Position numbers and translations under genes: made by a program. A stretch of 64,000 nt of DNA, from positions 116,553 through 180,552 of the forward strand of contig NZ_PYMI01000007.1 in the NCBI RefSeq assembly GCF_003025595.1, written 5' to 3'. Positions within the stretch are counted from its first letter, which is position 1. The number at the start of each line of letters is the position of its first letter. The stretch comes from Photobacterium ganghwense (lineage in GTDB: Bacteria; Pseudomonadota; Gammaproteobacteria; Enterobacterales; Vibrionaceae). Shown piece after piece: positions 42,234-51,670 of the stretch. A model generated the notes under the pieces. The model had not been told where the DNA came from. It worked only from the letters and a program-made list of their open reading frames with translations, and searched no databases.

Positions 42234-44510
42234 TTACAGAGACTGAGTGAATGTACGTGCGATAACGTCTTGTTGCTGTTCAGCCGTCAGAGAGTTAAAG
42301 CGTACAGCGTAACCCGATACACGGATAGTCAGCTGTGGGTACTTCTCTGGGTGCTTAACGGCATCTTCCAGGGTTTCACGGTTCAGTACGTTAACGTTCA
42401 GGTGCTGACCGCCTTCGATACCAGACTCGTGGTGGAAGTAACCATCCATCAGACCCGCCAGGTTTGCTTTCTGAGTATCAACATCTTTACCCAGTGCGTT
42501 TGGCACGATAGAGAAGGTGTATGAGATACCGTCTTTCGCATCAGAGAATGGCAGTTTACCAACTGAAGTCAGAGAGGCTACTGCACCTTTCTCATCACGG
42601 CCGTGCATTGGGTTTGCACCTGGAGCAAATGGCGCGCCTGCACGACGACCGTCTGGCGTGTTACCTGTTTTCTTACCGTATACCACGTTTGAAGTGATAG
42701 TCAGGATTGACTGAGTTGGCTCAGCATTGCGGTAAGTGTTCAGCTTACGGATCTTGTTCATGAAGGTTTCAACAAGTTCGCAAGCGATGTCATCAACGCG
42801 TGCATCGTTGTTACCGAATTTCGGATAGTCGCCTTCGATTTCGAAGTCAATAGCGATACCGTCTTCGTCACGAACTGGTTTCACTTTCGCGTACTTGATC
42901 GCAGACAGGGAGTCAGCAGCTACAGACAGACCTGCGATACCACATGCCATAGTACGTTTCACGTCACGATCGTGCAGCGCCATCAGAGCCGCTTCGTAGC
43001 TGTACTTGTCGTGCATGAAGTGGATAGCATTCAGGGCAGTCACGTACTGCTTCGCCAGCCAGTCCATGAAGTGATCCATGCTGTTCCAAACAGTGTCGAA
43101 GTCCAGCACTTCATCAGTGATCTTCGGCATCTGAGGACCAACCTGCATCTTCAGCTTCTCATCCACACCGCCGTTGATGCTGTACAGCATGGTTTTCGCC
43201 AGGTTCGCACGGGCACCGAAGAACTGCATTTGCTTACCAACAATCATTGGCGATACACAACATGCGATTGCGTAGTCGTCAGACTCGAAGTCTGGGCGCA
43301 TCAGGTCGTCGTTTTCGTACTGGATTGAAGACGTATCGATAGATACCTTCGCACAGAAACGCTTGAAGCCGTCAGGCAGCTGCTCAGACCACAGTACAGT
43401 GATGTTTGGCTCCGGAGATGGACCCATAGTGTACAGGCTGTTCAGGAAGCGGAAGTTAGTACGAGTTACCAGAGTACGGCCGTCAAGACCCATACCGCCC
43501 ATAGATTCTGTTGCCCAGATTGGGTCACCAGAGAACAGTTCATCGTACTCAGGAGTACGCAGGAAGCGAACCATACGCAGCTTCATCACGAAGTGGTCGA
43601 TCATTTCCTGAGCTTGTTCTTCATTGATCTTACCGGCTTCGATATCACGTTGGATGTACACGTCTAGGAACGTAGAAGTACGACCCAGTGACATTGCTGC
43701 ACCGTTCTGAGATTTAACCGCAGCCAAGTAACCGAAGTAAGTCCACTGGATAGCTTCTTGAGCCGTTTCTGCTGGGCGAGAAATATCACAACCGTATTTC
43801 GCAGCCATGGTTTTCATCTGGCCTAGCGCGCGGTGTTGTTCTGCAATTTCTTCACGCAGTTGCATGGTCATTTGCAGATCTTCGCCGTTTTCGAATTTTT
43901 CCTGCAGAGACGTGAACTGAGCCAGTTTGTCTTTCATCAGGAAGTCGATACCGTACAGTGCAACACGACGGTAGTCACCGATGATACGACCACGGCCGTA
44001 AGCATCTGGCAAACCAGTCAGAACACCAGACTTACGACAAGCCAGAATTTCTGGTGTGTAGATGTCGAATACGCCGGCGTTGTGCGTTTTGCGGTATTCA
44101 GTAAAGATTTTCTTCACCATCGGATCCAGTTCGCGATCATACGCTTTGCACGAACCTTCAACCATGCGGATACCACCGTTAGGAATGATGGCACGCTTCA
44201 GCGGCGCATCAGTCTGCAGACCAACGATAGTTTCCAGATCTTTGTTGATGTAACCCGCGTCGTGAGCAGTGATGGTAGAGATAACAGAAGTATCGAAATC
44301 AACAGGTGCGTGAGTAGAGTTTTCCTGTTTGATGCCTTCCATTACTTTAGCCCAAAGCGATTTAGTCGCTTCAGTACCTTCAGAAACCAGGAAAGACTCA
44401 TCGCCTTCATATGGCGTGTAGTTCTTCTGAATGAAGTCACGTACGTTTACTTCGTTCTGCCAATCACCCGCAGTGAAACCTTCCCAAGCTTTAGCAAATT
44501 GCTCTGCCAT
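42234..44510 (-). CDS. pflB: Formate C-acetyltransferase (pyruvate formate-lyase)
   Basis: Glycyl-radical enzyme converting pyruvate and CoA to acetyl-CoA and formate under anaerobiosis; 758 aa (E. coli 760). Adjacent catalytic cysteines lie in AIACCVSP (near residue 416), and the glycyl radical residue is Gly733 in RVSGYAVRFNSLT near the C-terminus. N-terminus MAEQFAKAWEGFTAGDWQ is as expected. It lies 213 bp downstream of the DUF3360 gene on the same strand, with a hairpin but no T-tract between, so co-transcription followed by processing is likely, as is known for focA-pflB in E. coli. PflA, encoded 2.2 kb away, activates it. Confidence 0.97.
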   Translation of the reverse strand: MAEQFAKAWEGFTAGDWQNEVNVRDFIQKNYTPYEGDESFLVSEGTEATKSLWAKVMEGIKQENSTHAPVDFDTSVISTITAHDAGYINKDLETIVGLQTDAPLKRAIIPNGGIRMVEGSCKAYDRELDPMVKKIFTEYRKTHNAGVFDIYTPEILACRKSGVLTGLPDAYGRGRIIGDYRRVALYGIDFLMKDKLAQFTSLQEKFENGEDLQMTMQLREEIAEQHRALGQMKTMAAKYGCDISRPAETAQEAIQWTYFGYLAAVKSQNGAAMSLGRTSTFLDVYIQRDIEAGKINEEQAQEMIDHFVMKLRMVRFLRTPEYDELFSGDPIWATESMGGMGLDGRTLVTRTNFRFLNSLYTMGPSPEPNITVLWSEQLPDGFKRFCAKVSIDTSSIQYENDDLMRPDFESDDYAIACCVSPMIVGKQMQFFGARANLAKTMLYSINGGVDEKLKMQVGPQMPKITDEVLDFDTVWNSMDHFMDWLAKQYVTALNAIHFMHDKYSYEAALMALHDRDVKRTMACGIAGLSVAADSLSAIKYAKVKPVRDEDGIAIDFEIEGDYPKFGNNDARVDDIACELVETFMNKIRKLNTYRNAEPTQSILTITSNVVYGKKTGNTPDGRRAGAPFAPGANPMHGRDEKGAVASLTSVGKLPFSDAKDGISYTFSIVPNALGKDVDTQKANLAGLMDGYFHHESGIEGGQHLNVNVLNRETLEDAVKHPEKYPQLTIRVSGYAVRFNSLTAEQQQDVIARTFTQSL

Positions 44511-44692
44511 GACATACCTACCTTTTTAGTAGAAAAAACACGTACTGAGTCGGCTGTTGAGCCCGCCTGCCCGTATGGGGCAACAGTACACTTTGAACAA
44601 TAATACGGATAACCAATGCATCGTGCTGAAACGGTTGTGTCGGTTATTCGTATTGGTGCTCTTACTTCCCGTTAATGTGAGTGGGTTCTGAG

Positions 44693-44716
44693 AGGGGCAG
44701 TGCAGGCACTGCCCCT
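44693..44716 (-). other. Stem-loop between DUF3360 gene and pflB
   Basis: An 11-bp perfect stem (AGGGGCAGTGC at 44693-44703 with its complement at 44706-44716) lies 8 nt after the DUF3360 stop on the minus strand. No T-tract follows, so processing, mRNA stabilisation or partial attenuation is more likely than termination. Confidence 0.5.
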
Positions 44717-44723
44717 GTCTCAA

Positions 44724-46238
44724 TTATAGTAACGCCGGAATACCGTATTGGCCTTCAAGCATGCCGACTGCCAGCATGGCAACCAGACAGATAATCAGTG
44801 CGCCTGCCGGAATGACGACTTTATCGATCATAGACAGTTTTGTGGCACGTTCTTTGTTCCCAATCAAACCGTTGTTATCTAGTAGCATGGTCAGGGCCCA
44901 GGCCAGAACCGGGTTAGTCACCATCGCTGCAAAGACACAGATACCAGCTGCTTGTGAATCTTTCGTGTCTTTCACCATCTGCACACCTGCTTCCAGCAGT
45001 GGCAGGAATACCCCTACCAGCAGCGCGATACGCATTACTGGTGGCCACACGGCAACGTCCATCGGGAAGCCCAGAATCGCTACGATGATACAGAAGCTGC
45101 CTAGCAGGATAGCACCCGCCGGGATTGGACGCTTCGCGATACCTGCCGGAATAATGTAAGTACCCCAGGAAGACGTAATGTTACAGCCACCTACAGCAGT
45201 ACCGACCATCTGACGCAGTGAACAGGTTGTCATGGTGTCGTCCACGTCCATCAGTACGCGGTCAGTGCCTTTCGGGTAGTTCAGTTCCTGGAAGATACGG
45301 TGACCCAGGAAGTCCGGAGACCACATAGCAACCGCCAGAATCGCGAATGGCAGAGAGGCGATGAAGTGCTGCAGATTCGGCAGACCCAGCATCCAGCCAT
45401 GTTCAGTGCTGCCCCACCAGTAAACCGGGTTCAGGTTAGGCAGGCCGGTTTCTGTTTCAAACACCAGGTCGAAGCCCGCGCCCAGAGCCAGTGAGACAAA
45501 CAGACCGGTTACCGCACATGCCGGAATCGCCAGCCAGCGTTTGTTCACTTTCGCCAGGTAGGCGTACAGAATAACGTTGACCGCCAGCACCACCAGGCCA
45601 ATGTAGCCCAGGCTGCCTTTTGCGACATCGGCACTTTCCAGCCCCACGGCCCATGACTGAATGTCGCTGATTTGGCTCATGGCACCGGTAAAACCAAGGA
45701 ATATCAATAAGCCGCCGGCCACCCCTTCACTGGTTAGGTTAACCAGTTTGGAGCCCCCTTTAAAATAGCTCAGCAGCAAACCAAATACACCGATCAGAAT
45801 GGCCAGCGCCAGAGGGTGGGCACCCGCCAGAGCAATTGTACCGATCAGTGGAATCATTGGACCGTGGTTACCGGCCAGGTTAGCGCGAGGGTTGAAGAAT
45901 CCGGAAGCAAGAATACAGAACAGCAGGGCGGGGATTAACATTTCGACCCGGGCAACTTCAATGGCGAACGTCTTACCGAGTTCAACATGTTCCCAGGCCG
46001 CGCTCAGGCCATCAGCCCAAGACATGGCGACAGACGAGTACATCGCGATAATCGCAATAGTGCCCGCCAGGGCCGGAACCAAATCTTCCAGCTCAAAGCG
46101 AAAATCACGACCCGGCAGGTTTAATCCCCAACGGCGAGGTTTCATGATTTTCAGCTCATGATCAAGATAGTCGGAGCGACTAGCGAAGTCAGAAGCAGGG
46201 CGGTGGAGCTCCTGGTAACTTCTTTCTTGTGATGACAT
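44724..46238 (-). CDS. DUF3360 family membrane protein, putative anion/nucleobase-type transporter
   Basis: Polytopic inner-membrane protein of 504 aa. After a soluble N-terminus of about 50 residues it has some 12 hydrophobic segments. NPRANLAGNHGPMIPLIG near residue 115 and the later repeat-like NITSSWGTYIIPAG near 345 resemble the two half-helix regions of SLC26/NCS2-type UraA-fold transporters, and GVFLPLLEAGVQMVKD sits near the end. The family is known mainly from Vibrionaceae-type genomes and its substrate is not established. It lies between ycaO and pflB, the place of focA in E. coli, with FNR-like and ArcA-like sites upstream, which points to a substrate of anaerobic pyruvate/formate metabolism (inference). 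Confidence 0.75.
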   Translation of the reverse strand: MSSQERSYQELHRPASDFASRSDYLDHELKIMKPRRWGLNLPGRDFRFELEDLVPALAGTIAIIAMYSSVAMSWADGLSAAWEHVELGKTFAIEVARVEMLIPALLFCILASGFFNPRANLAGNHGPMIPLIGTIALAGAHPLALAILIGVFGLLLSYFKGGSKLVNLTSEGVAGGLLIFLGFTGAMSQISDIQSWAVGLESADVAKGSLGYIGLVVLAVNVILYAYLAKVNKRWLAIPACAVTGLFVSLALGAGFDLVFETETGLPNLNPVYWWGSTEHGWMLGLPNLQHFIASLPFAILAVAMWSPDFLGHRIFQELNYPKGTDRVLMDVDDTMTTCSLRQMVGTAVGGCNITSSWGTYIIPAGIAKRPIPAGAILLGSFCIIVAILGFPMDVAVWPPVMRIALLVGVFLPLLEAGVQMVKDTKDSQAAGICVFAAMVTNPVLAWALTMLLDNNGLIGNKERATKLSMIDKVVIPAGALIICLVAMLAVGMLEGQYGIPALL

Positions 46239-46337
46239 AAGTGCCTCGTTCTACATTAAAAAATAATTCTTATAATGCTGGTGAATTGTGTTTGCATGAC
46301 TGCATCGGGATTGTCCCACGCAAGCTGCCATTAAGTG

Positions 46338-46346
46338 TAATTAACT
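46338..46346 (-). promoter_or_regulatory. ArcA-like site upstream of DUF3360-pflB
   Basis: On the minus strand AGTTAATTA matches the ArcA core (A/T)GTTAATTA. It lies 100 bp before the DUF3360 start. ArcA and FNR jointly induce focA-pflB in E. coli. Confidence 0.45.
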
Positions 46347-46392
46347 TTCACCAATTTTGGAGGCAGTGTACCGCTTGCGTCGTTCGGTAAAA

Positions 46393-46406
46393 TTGATCTT
46401 GATCAG
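46393..46406. promoter_or_regulatory. FNR-like site upstream of DUF3360-pflB
   Basis: TTGAT-CTTG-ATCAG differs from the FNR consensus TTGAT-N4-ATCAA at one position. It lies 155 bp before the DUF3360 start, in a compatible position for anaerobic activation from an upstream promoter. Confidence 0.6.
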
Positions 46407-46689
46407 GCTCACTCAAAAATTGAAAGAAAATAACCAAAAAAAATTGAGTGGTGAGTCGAAATATTGCCGGATATGAAAGAATGTTTATAAAAAAATTGGC
46501 CGTGTGAATTAGCTCGCAAAACTAAAAAGCAACAATAACCACTTGATTTCAGTGGTTAATTTTGAGTGAAATACGACATATTTGTGCTACAAATGTGAAC
46601 GTGGGTGACCGAACGGGCAAGGGGGAAGTCTGTTCATAAAATTCAACTTTAGTTGAGCGGTGAGCAAAAATCAGGCTGAAAAAAAAGTA

Positions 46690-46716
46690 CAAAAATGCCA
46701 GCCTGAAGGCTGGCAT
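46690..46716 (-). terminator. Intrinsic terminator after ycaO
   Basis: On the minus strand ATGCCAGCC, a TTCA loop and GGCTGGCAT are followed by TTTTT (arms 46708-46716 and 46695-46703). It separates ycaO from the DUF3360-pflB unit. Confidence 0.88.
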
Positions 46717-46746
46717 TGTCGTTAATTCAGCGGCGAAAATAGCGGC

Positions 46747-48507
46747 TTATTTTTGTGCGTGTGCTTTTTTGGCAGCCTGCAGCTTGTGGTAAGACGCCAG
46801 AAGCTTCTGGTGAGCCGGGAACTGCGTCATGCTCAGATCGCCGGCAGTCAGGCCGTGGAAACGAACGGTACCCTCAATGGAGCCCCATGCTGCAGCAACG
46901 GTTTCTTCACCAAACATACGTTCGAAGGCCGGCTTGAACTGGGCCGGATCGCGTTCTTCGTCCAGGGCCAGTTTCAGGCTGGCAACCAGGCAGCGGAAGA
47001 AGCGGGCGCGTTCTGCGCTGTAGGTAGACACGTTGTAGTCCACACACCAGTTCGCATGCTCCAGCGCCAGCTCCAGATCGCCGCCAGCCAGTGCCAGCAG
47101 ACACTTCAGCTCACCGATTCGCAGGGTCTGCCATGCATTGCCAGCTTGTGGGACCAAGCCAACAATCTCATACAGACGGTTAAAGTCATCGAAACCTTCT
47201 TCTTCCAGAATGTGGAACATTTCGGCGTACTGTTCGGCTTCCCATTCTACTTTTGGCAGGGCCAGCAGGGTTTCGCGCAGCTCCATTGCTACGTTGTTGT
47301 TGGCTTCGATCAGCTCTTCAACCGGATAGATCTCAGACCAGCCCGGTACGATGATGCGACAGCAGTCAACGCCCAGATGATCATAGTCGGCGATGTAGGC
47401 ATCAGTGCCTTCTTCGTGCAGCAGCGCCAGCAGGTGGTTGAACTCTTCTTCTGAGGTGCCGCTGAAGTTCCAGTCTACGAACTCGTAATCGGCATCCGCT
47501 TTGAACAGATCCCAGGAGATCAGGCCTGAAGAATCAATGAAGTGGGTTTCCAGGTTGTGGTGATCGCTCACTTCCTCGTTGTCGAATGACGGCTCAGGGA
47601 ACACGTCCAGATCTTTCAGCCCACGACCCTGCAGCAGCTCGGTCACAGTACGCTCGAAAGCAACTTCAAAGCGCGGGTGAGCACCGAAAGAGGCAAAACA
47701 GGTGCTGTTGGTCGGGTTCAGCAGTACCACGCAAATCACTGGGTACTTACCGCCCAGAGAGGCGTCGTAGCAGTAGATAGGGAAACCTTCGGCTTCAAGG
47801 GTGTCGATAGATGCCTTGATACCCGGGAAACGCTCTACCACGTGTGACGGGATTTCCGGCAGGCTGATGCGCTCAGCGATGATACGGTTTTTGATCGCAC
47901 GCTCGAACACTTCAGACAGACCCTGAGTGCGGGCTTCGGTTCTGGTGTTACCGGCAGACATCCCGTTCGAGACGTACAGGTTACCGATGATGTTCATCGG
48001 GATGTACACCGTTTCTTTGTCACTCTGGCGCTCAAACGGCAGGCAGCAAATGCCGCGTTTCATGTTGCTCGACTGCAGATCGATCAGATCGGTACCCAGC
48101 AGCTCCAGCGTCGGATCGTAGAACTGGGTCAGACGCTCGTCCAGAATGCCTTCCGGCGGCAGGTTTTCTTCCAGATCAACCGGGAACCACTTCTCATTCG
48201 GATAATGAACAAACTCGCTGTTGGCGATCGCTTCATCCAGGTAGTAGTCAGCGTAAAAGTAGTTCGTTGACAGACGTTCAAAGTACTCGCCCAGTGCTGA
48301 AGCCAGTGCAGCCTTCTTGGTGGCACCTTTACCGTTGGTGAAGTTCATTGGGGCATCCACATCGCGGATGTGAACAGACCACACGTTTGGTACCGGATTC
48401 AGCCAAGAAGCTTCTTCAATATTGAAGCCTAGGTCTTTGAGTTTGTTCTGAAAACGCTCGATAGATTCTTCAAGCGCGGCGTCTTTACCCGGAATAAATG
48501 TTTTCAT
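46747..48507 (-). CDS. ycaO: YcaO, ATP-dependent cyclodehydratase-like accessory factor for RimO
   Basis: Protein of 586 aa, the same length as E. coli YcaO. In E. coli it supports RimO-catalysed beta-methylthiolation of ribosomal protein S12 Asp88; the wider YcaO family activates amide backbones with ATP. The YcaO domain spans about residues 60-400, with TNGKGATKKAALASALGEYFER near 57 (two stretches), the ATP-binding MSAGNTRTEARTQGLSEVFER near 190 (two stretches) and FGAHPRFEVAFERTVTELLQ near 275. A C-terminal TPR-like helical extension follows. No precursor peptide, dehydrogenase or E1-like partner gene is nearby, so a RiPP pathway is not indicated. The pfl neighbourhood is as in E. coli. 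Confidence 0.94.
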   Translation of the reverse strand: MKTFIPGKDAALEESIERFQNKLKDLGFNIEEASWLNPVPNVWSVHIRDVDAPMNFTNGKGATKKAALASALGEYFERLSTNYFYADYYLDEAIANSEFVHYPNEKWFPVDLEENLPPEGILDERLTQFYDPTLELLGTDLIDLQSSNMKRGICCLPFERQSDKETVYIPMNIIGNLYVSNGMSAGNTRTEARTQGLSEVFERAIKNRIIAERISLPEIPSHVVERFPGIKASIDTLEAEGFPIYCYDASLGGKYPVICVVLLNPTNSTCFASFGAHPRFEVAFERTVTELLQGRGLKDLDVFPEPSFDNEEVSDHHNLETHFIDSSGLISWDLFKADADYEFVDWNFSGTSEEEFNHLLALLHEEGTDAYIADYDHLGVDCCRIIVPGWSEIYPVEELIEANNNVAMELRETLLALPKVEWEAEQYAEMFHILEEEGFDDFNRLYEIVGLVPQAGNAWQTLRIGELKCLLALAGGDLELALEHANWCVDYNVSTYSAERARFFRCLVASLKLALDEERDPAQFKPAFERMFGEETVAAAWGSIEGTVRFHGLTAGDLSMTQFPAHQKLLASYHKLQAAKKAHAQK

Positions 48508-48815
48508 TATCGATCTCGTCGAGGATGTTGAGTGGCGCGAAGTATAACCAATTTCAGCGCGGAAAACTAAATGTGATCACTATCAATGATCCCGGCCTCG
48601 GTGTGGCAGAAGTTGTTCAGTCTTTGAGCTGTGTCCCACTGTGTCCGGATAAGCAGTGAAAGCTATCACAGATTGCTGGCTATCCCTGTAGCAGAATACC
48701 TTGGTCAATAAAGATACAACTAACTGATAATTCTAAATCGAGCTGCCTTTTTGTTGGTTTAGTCGGTACTGGGAATAATAAGCAGACTAAATCAGATGGA
48801 GCTGAGAGGGATGCG
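48508..48815. other. Divergent intergenic region ycaO / dipeptidase
   Basis: The region holds the two divergent promoters. I see no motif that matches a known regulator. Confidence 0.4.
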
Positions 48816-50186
48816 ATGAAAGCCAAAATAGCGACAACAAAAATAGCGACTGCCATTGATGCAATGCGTGACGATTACCTGGCTGCGGTGAAACGCCTGG
48901 TGGCCATTCCGAGTGTCTGGCAGGAAGATGACAGCGGGACACCTTTCGGACAACCGATTGATGATTGTCTGGATGCCACTCTGGCACTGTGCCGGGAAAT
49001 GGGGTTCCTCACCTTCAAGGATCCGGCTGGTTATTACGGCTATGCCGAAATTGGCAGTGGTGAGCAGATGATTGGGGTTCTGGGGCACCTTGATGTTGTA
49101 CCAACCGGTGAGCGTTCGGCCTGGCAATCAGACCCGTTCAGCCCGGAAGTGCGCGACGGCCGTCTATACGGTCGCGGCGCGCAGGACGACAAAGGGCCGA
49201 CGCTGGCCGCACTGTTTGCGGTCAAAGCCTTGCTGGACAGCGGGGTACAGCTCGAAAAACGGGTACGTTTTATTTTCGGAACGGACGAAGAAACCCTGTG
49301 GCGCTGCATTGATCGTTATCTGGCCAAGGAAGAAGTGCCGCAGTGCGGGTTCACCCCGGACTCTGCCTTTCCGCTGATTCACGCGGAAAAAATGCTGATT
49401 CAGGCTTGGTTACATGGGCCGGGTGATCCGCTGATTGAACTGGCCTGTGACGGGGCGCTGAATGCGGTGCCGGAGCTGGCACGCTATGAAGGTCCGCTGT
49501 GGGAAGAGTTGGCCGCCAAGCTCGATGAACTGGGGTATGACTTTACCGCAGAAGATGCCGAGGTGGTGGTGTTCGGCAAGGCGGCGCATTCGGCCTCGGC
49601 CGATACTAAGGGAGTCAATGCCATTGCCCGCCTGTGCCTGGCATTGCGCCAGTTGGGTGAAACCCATCCGGCTGTGAAGTTGATTGCCGAACAGATTGGT
49701 GAGGATGCTAATGCCCGGGAAATTTTTGGCCCGGTGGAGGATGTCAGCGGTCGGCTGACCTGTAATGTGGCCAAGCTGACAATTACACCAGAGCACAGCC
49801 GTATCGGATTGGATATCCGGGTTCCCGTCACTTTCAGCAAAGCCGACTATGATACGGATATACAGGCCGTTGCCGAACAGTATGGCCTGCGATACGAAGA
49901 GTTTGATGTGCTGCCCTCTCTGTATATGCCTGCTGACAGCCCGGTAATCACTGCCCTGATGGATGCGTATCAGGCCGTGAGCGGTGATATGGACAGCTTG
50001 CCGATGACGTCCGGCGGTGCGACGTATGCCCGGGCGATTCCGAATTGTGTCGCGTACGGGGCGATTTTCCCGGGGCGTGACAAGGTAGAGCACATGCCTG
50101 ATGAGTACCTGATCATTGATGACATGATGCAGGCCATGAAGGTGTATGCCGAGGCAATCTATCGTTTGCAGGGAGTGGCGTTATGA
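48816..50186 (+). CDS. M20 family dipeptidase (PepV/Sapep-like)
   Basis: Zinc peptidase of 456 aa cleaving dipeptides in the cytoplasm by family. Metal ligands are visible in order: GHLDVVPTG (His, near residue 92), RGAQDDKGP (bridging Asp, near 125), GTDEE (catalytic and ligand Glu, near 158), the DSAFP ligand Asp near 187, and EHMPDEY near the C-terminus (His). A lid domain lies between. Ribosome site GGGATGCG is weak; the start at 48816 gives a full M20 N-terminus. The next gene's ATG overlaps its end by 4 bp, coupling the peptidase to a YfcC-type carrier, so imported or exported peptides or amino acids are probably its linked substrate. Confidence 0.88.
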   Translation: MKAKIATTKIATAIDAMRDDYLAAVKRLVAIPSVWQEDDSGTPFGQPIDDCLDATLALCREMGFLTFKDPAGYYGYAEIGSGEQMIGVLGHLDVVPTGERSAWQSDPFSPEVRDGRLYGRGAQDDKGPTLAALFAVKALLDSGVQLEKRVRFIFGTDEETLWRCIDRYLAKEEVPQCGFTPDSAFPLIHAEKMLIQAWLHGPGDPLIELACDGALNAVPELARYEGPLWEELAAKLDELGYDFTAEDAEVVVFGKAAHSASADTKGVNAIARLCLALRQLGETHPAVKLIAEQIGEDANAREIFGPVEDVSGRLTCNVAKLTITPEHSRIGLDIRVPVTFSKADYDTDIQAVAEQYGLRYEEFDVLPSLYMPADSPVITALMDAYQAVSGDMDSLPMTSGGATYARAIPNCVAYGAIFPGRDKVEHMPDEYLIIDDMMQAMKVYAEAIYRLQGVAL

Positions 50187-51670
50187 CAACAACAACGACT
50201 GAGGCTGGCAATATGAAACGTAAGTTTTCCATGCCGACTGTATATACCATCCTGTTCATTATTATCGCGCTGGTGGCTGCGCTGACCTGGATCATGCCTG
50301 CCGGGAAATATGACTATCTGGTCAATGGCACCGATCAGGTCATTCCGGCGGCGGAGGTACTCAACTACAGCGGCGGCGAACGTCTGCTGCCGATACCGGG
50401 TACTTATCAGGAGTTGGAATCGTCCCCGCAGGGGATTGTCGATGTGCTGATGGCCCCGATTAAAGGCTTTCACAAAGCTGTTGATGTGGCGCTGTTCGTG
50501 CTGGTGATAGGTGGTTTTCTCGCCGTGACCATGCGTACCGGGGCGATGGATGCCGGGGTGGCCTCGATAGTCCGCCGGTTCCATGGGCGTGAGCAACTGA
50601 TGATCCCGGTACTGATCTCGCTGTTTGCTCTGGGCGGTTCCACCTACGGGATGGCTGAAGAAACGGTCGCCTTCTGGGCGGTGATCCTGCCGGTCATGGC
50701 TGCGGCCGGGTATGACCGGATGGTTGCGGCGGGCATCATTCTGCTGGGATCTGGCGTCGGGGTGCTGGCCTCAACCGTCAACCCGTTTGCAACCGGGATT
50801 GCGTCAGGGTTTGCCGGACTGCCGATTGGTGACGGGATTGGCCTGCGCCTGATTCAGCTGGTGATTCTGGTGGTGTTGGCATCCTGGTTTGTCATGCGCT
50901 ACGCCGCCAGGGTTAAAGCCGATCACGCCTGTTCGGTGCTGGCCGATATCCAGTTTGATGATGAATTCTCCCACATCAGTGAAGATGGCGGTGAATTTAC
51001 GACCCGTCAGAAGTGGACCATGGCGATCTTCTTTGGTGCGTTTCTGGTGATGATCTACGGTGTGATCCCGTGGGAAGACATGGGCATTACCGCGATTCCG
51101 ACCCTGTGGTGGTGGTTTGATGAGCTGTCTACGCTGTTTCTGACCGCTGCGATTGTGATTGCGGTGATCAACCGCATGGGGGAAGGAGTGTTTATCAAAA
51201 CCTTCCTGGAGGGAGCCAAGGATCTGATCGGGGTTGCGTTGGTAGTTGCGGTGGCGCGGGGGATTTATGTGGTCATGGATAACGGTGTGATCATCGATAC
51301 CATCCTGAACTGGGCGGAAGGTGTGGTTACCGGCCTTTCCTCAGGCGTATTTGTTGTGGTGACCTACTTCGTCCATATCGTGCTGAGCTTCTTCATACCG
51401 TCGACTTCCGGTCTGGCGACCGTTTCTATGCCGTTGATGGCTCCGCTGGCCGACTTTTCCGGCATCGGGCGGGATCTGATCATCACCGCGTATCAGTCAG
51501 CCAGCGGTTGGATCAATATTTTTGCGCCGACAGCCGGGCATCTGGTAGCGGGGCTGGCGCTGGCCAAAATTCCGTATGAACGTTTCCTCAAGTGGGTGAT
51601 GCCGTTTGTTATTATGGTGCTGGTGGTTACCGTGATTCTGCTGTTTGTCGGGGCGGCGCTGGCTGCGTAA
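50183..51670 (+). CDS. YfcC family membrane transporter (DcuC/ArcD-like)
   Basis: Integral membrane carrier of 495 aa with about 12 helices, beginning TVYTILFIIIALVAALTWIMP after a short soluble N-terminus. YfcC-family signatures include GSTYGMAEETVAFWAVILP near residue 152, NPFATGIASGFAGLPIGDG near 198, and SFFIPSTSGLATVSMPLMAP near 395, the typical C4-dicarboxylate/basic amino acid uptake family loops. The substrate is probably an amino acid or dipeptide product, given its coupling with the upstream dipeptidase (ATGA overlap). E. coli YfcC has been tied to acetate/glyoxylate metabolism, so the substrate remains open. Confidence 0.85.
   Translation: MTTTTTEAGNMKRKFSMPTVYTILFIIIALVAALTWIMPAGKYDYLVNGTDQVIPAAEVLNYSGGERLLPIPGTYQELESSPQGIVDVLMAPIKGFHKAVDVALFVLVIGGFLAVTMRTGAMDAGVASIVRRFHGREQLMIPVLISLFALGGSTYGMAEETVAFWAVILPVMAAAGYDRMVAAGIILLGSGVGVLASTVNPFATGIASGFAGLPIGDGIGLRLIQLVILVVLASWFVMRYAARVKADHACSVLADIQFDDEFSHISEDGGEFTTRQKWTMAIFFGAFLVMIYGVIPWEDMGITAIPTLWWWFDELSTLFLTAAIVIAVINRMGEGVFIKTFLEGAKDLIGVALVVAVARGIYVVMDNGVIIDTILNWAEGVVTGLSSGVFVVVTYFVHIVLSFFIPSTSGLATVSMPLMAPLADFSGIGRDLIITAYQSASGWINIFAPTAGHLVAGLALAKIPYERFLKWVMPFVIMVLVVTVILLFVGAALAA

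Larger units (their letters stand above)
46239..46746. other. Regulatory region upstream of the DUF3360-pflB unit
   Basis: This AT-rich 508 bp carries the promoter region for DUF3360-pflB (minus strand), with the FNR-like (46393-46406) and ArcA-like (46338-46346) sites, and the ycaO terminator at 46690-46716. No gene is seen. Confidence 0.6.

Noticed and set aside
46747..48507. YcaO as part of a RiPP (modified peptide) cluster
   Set aside because: Length and motifs match E. coli YcaO, and there is no precursor peptide, dehydrogenase or E1-like gene nearby.
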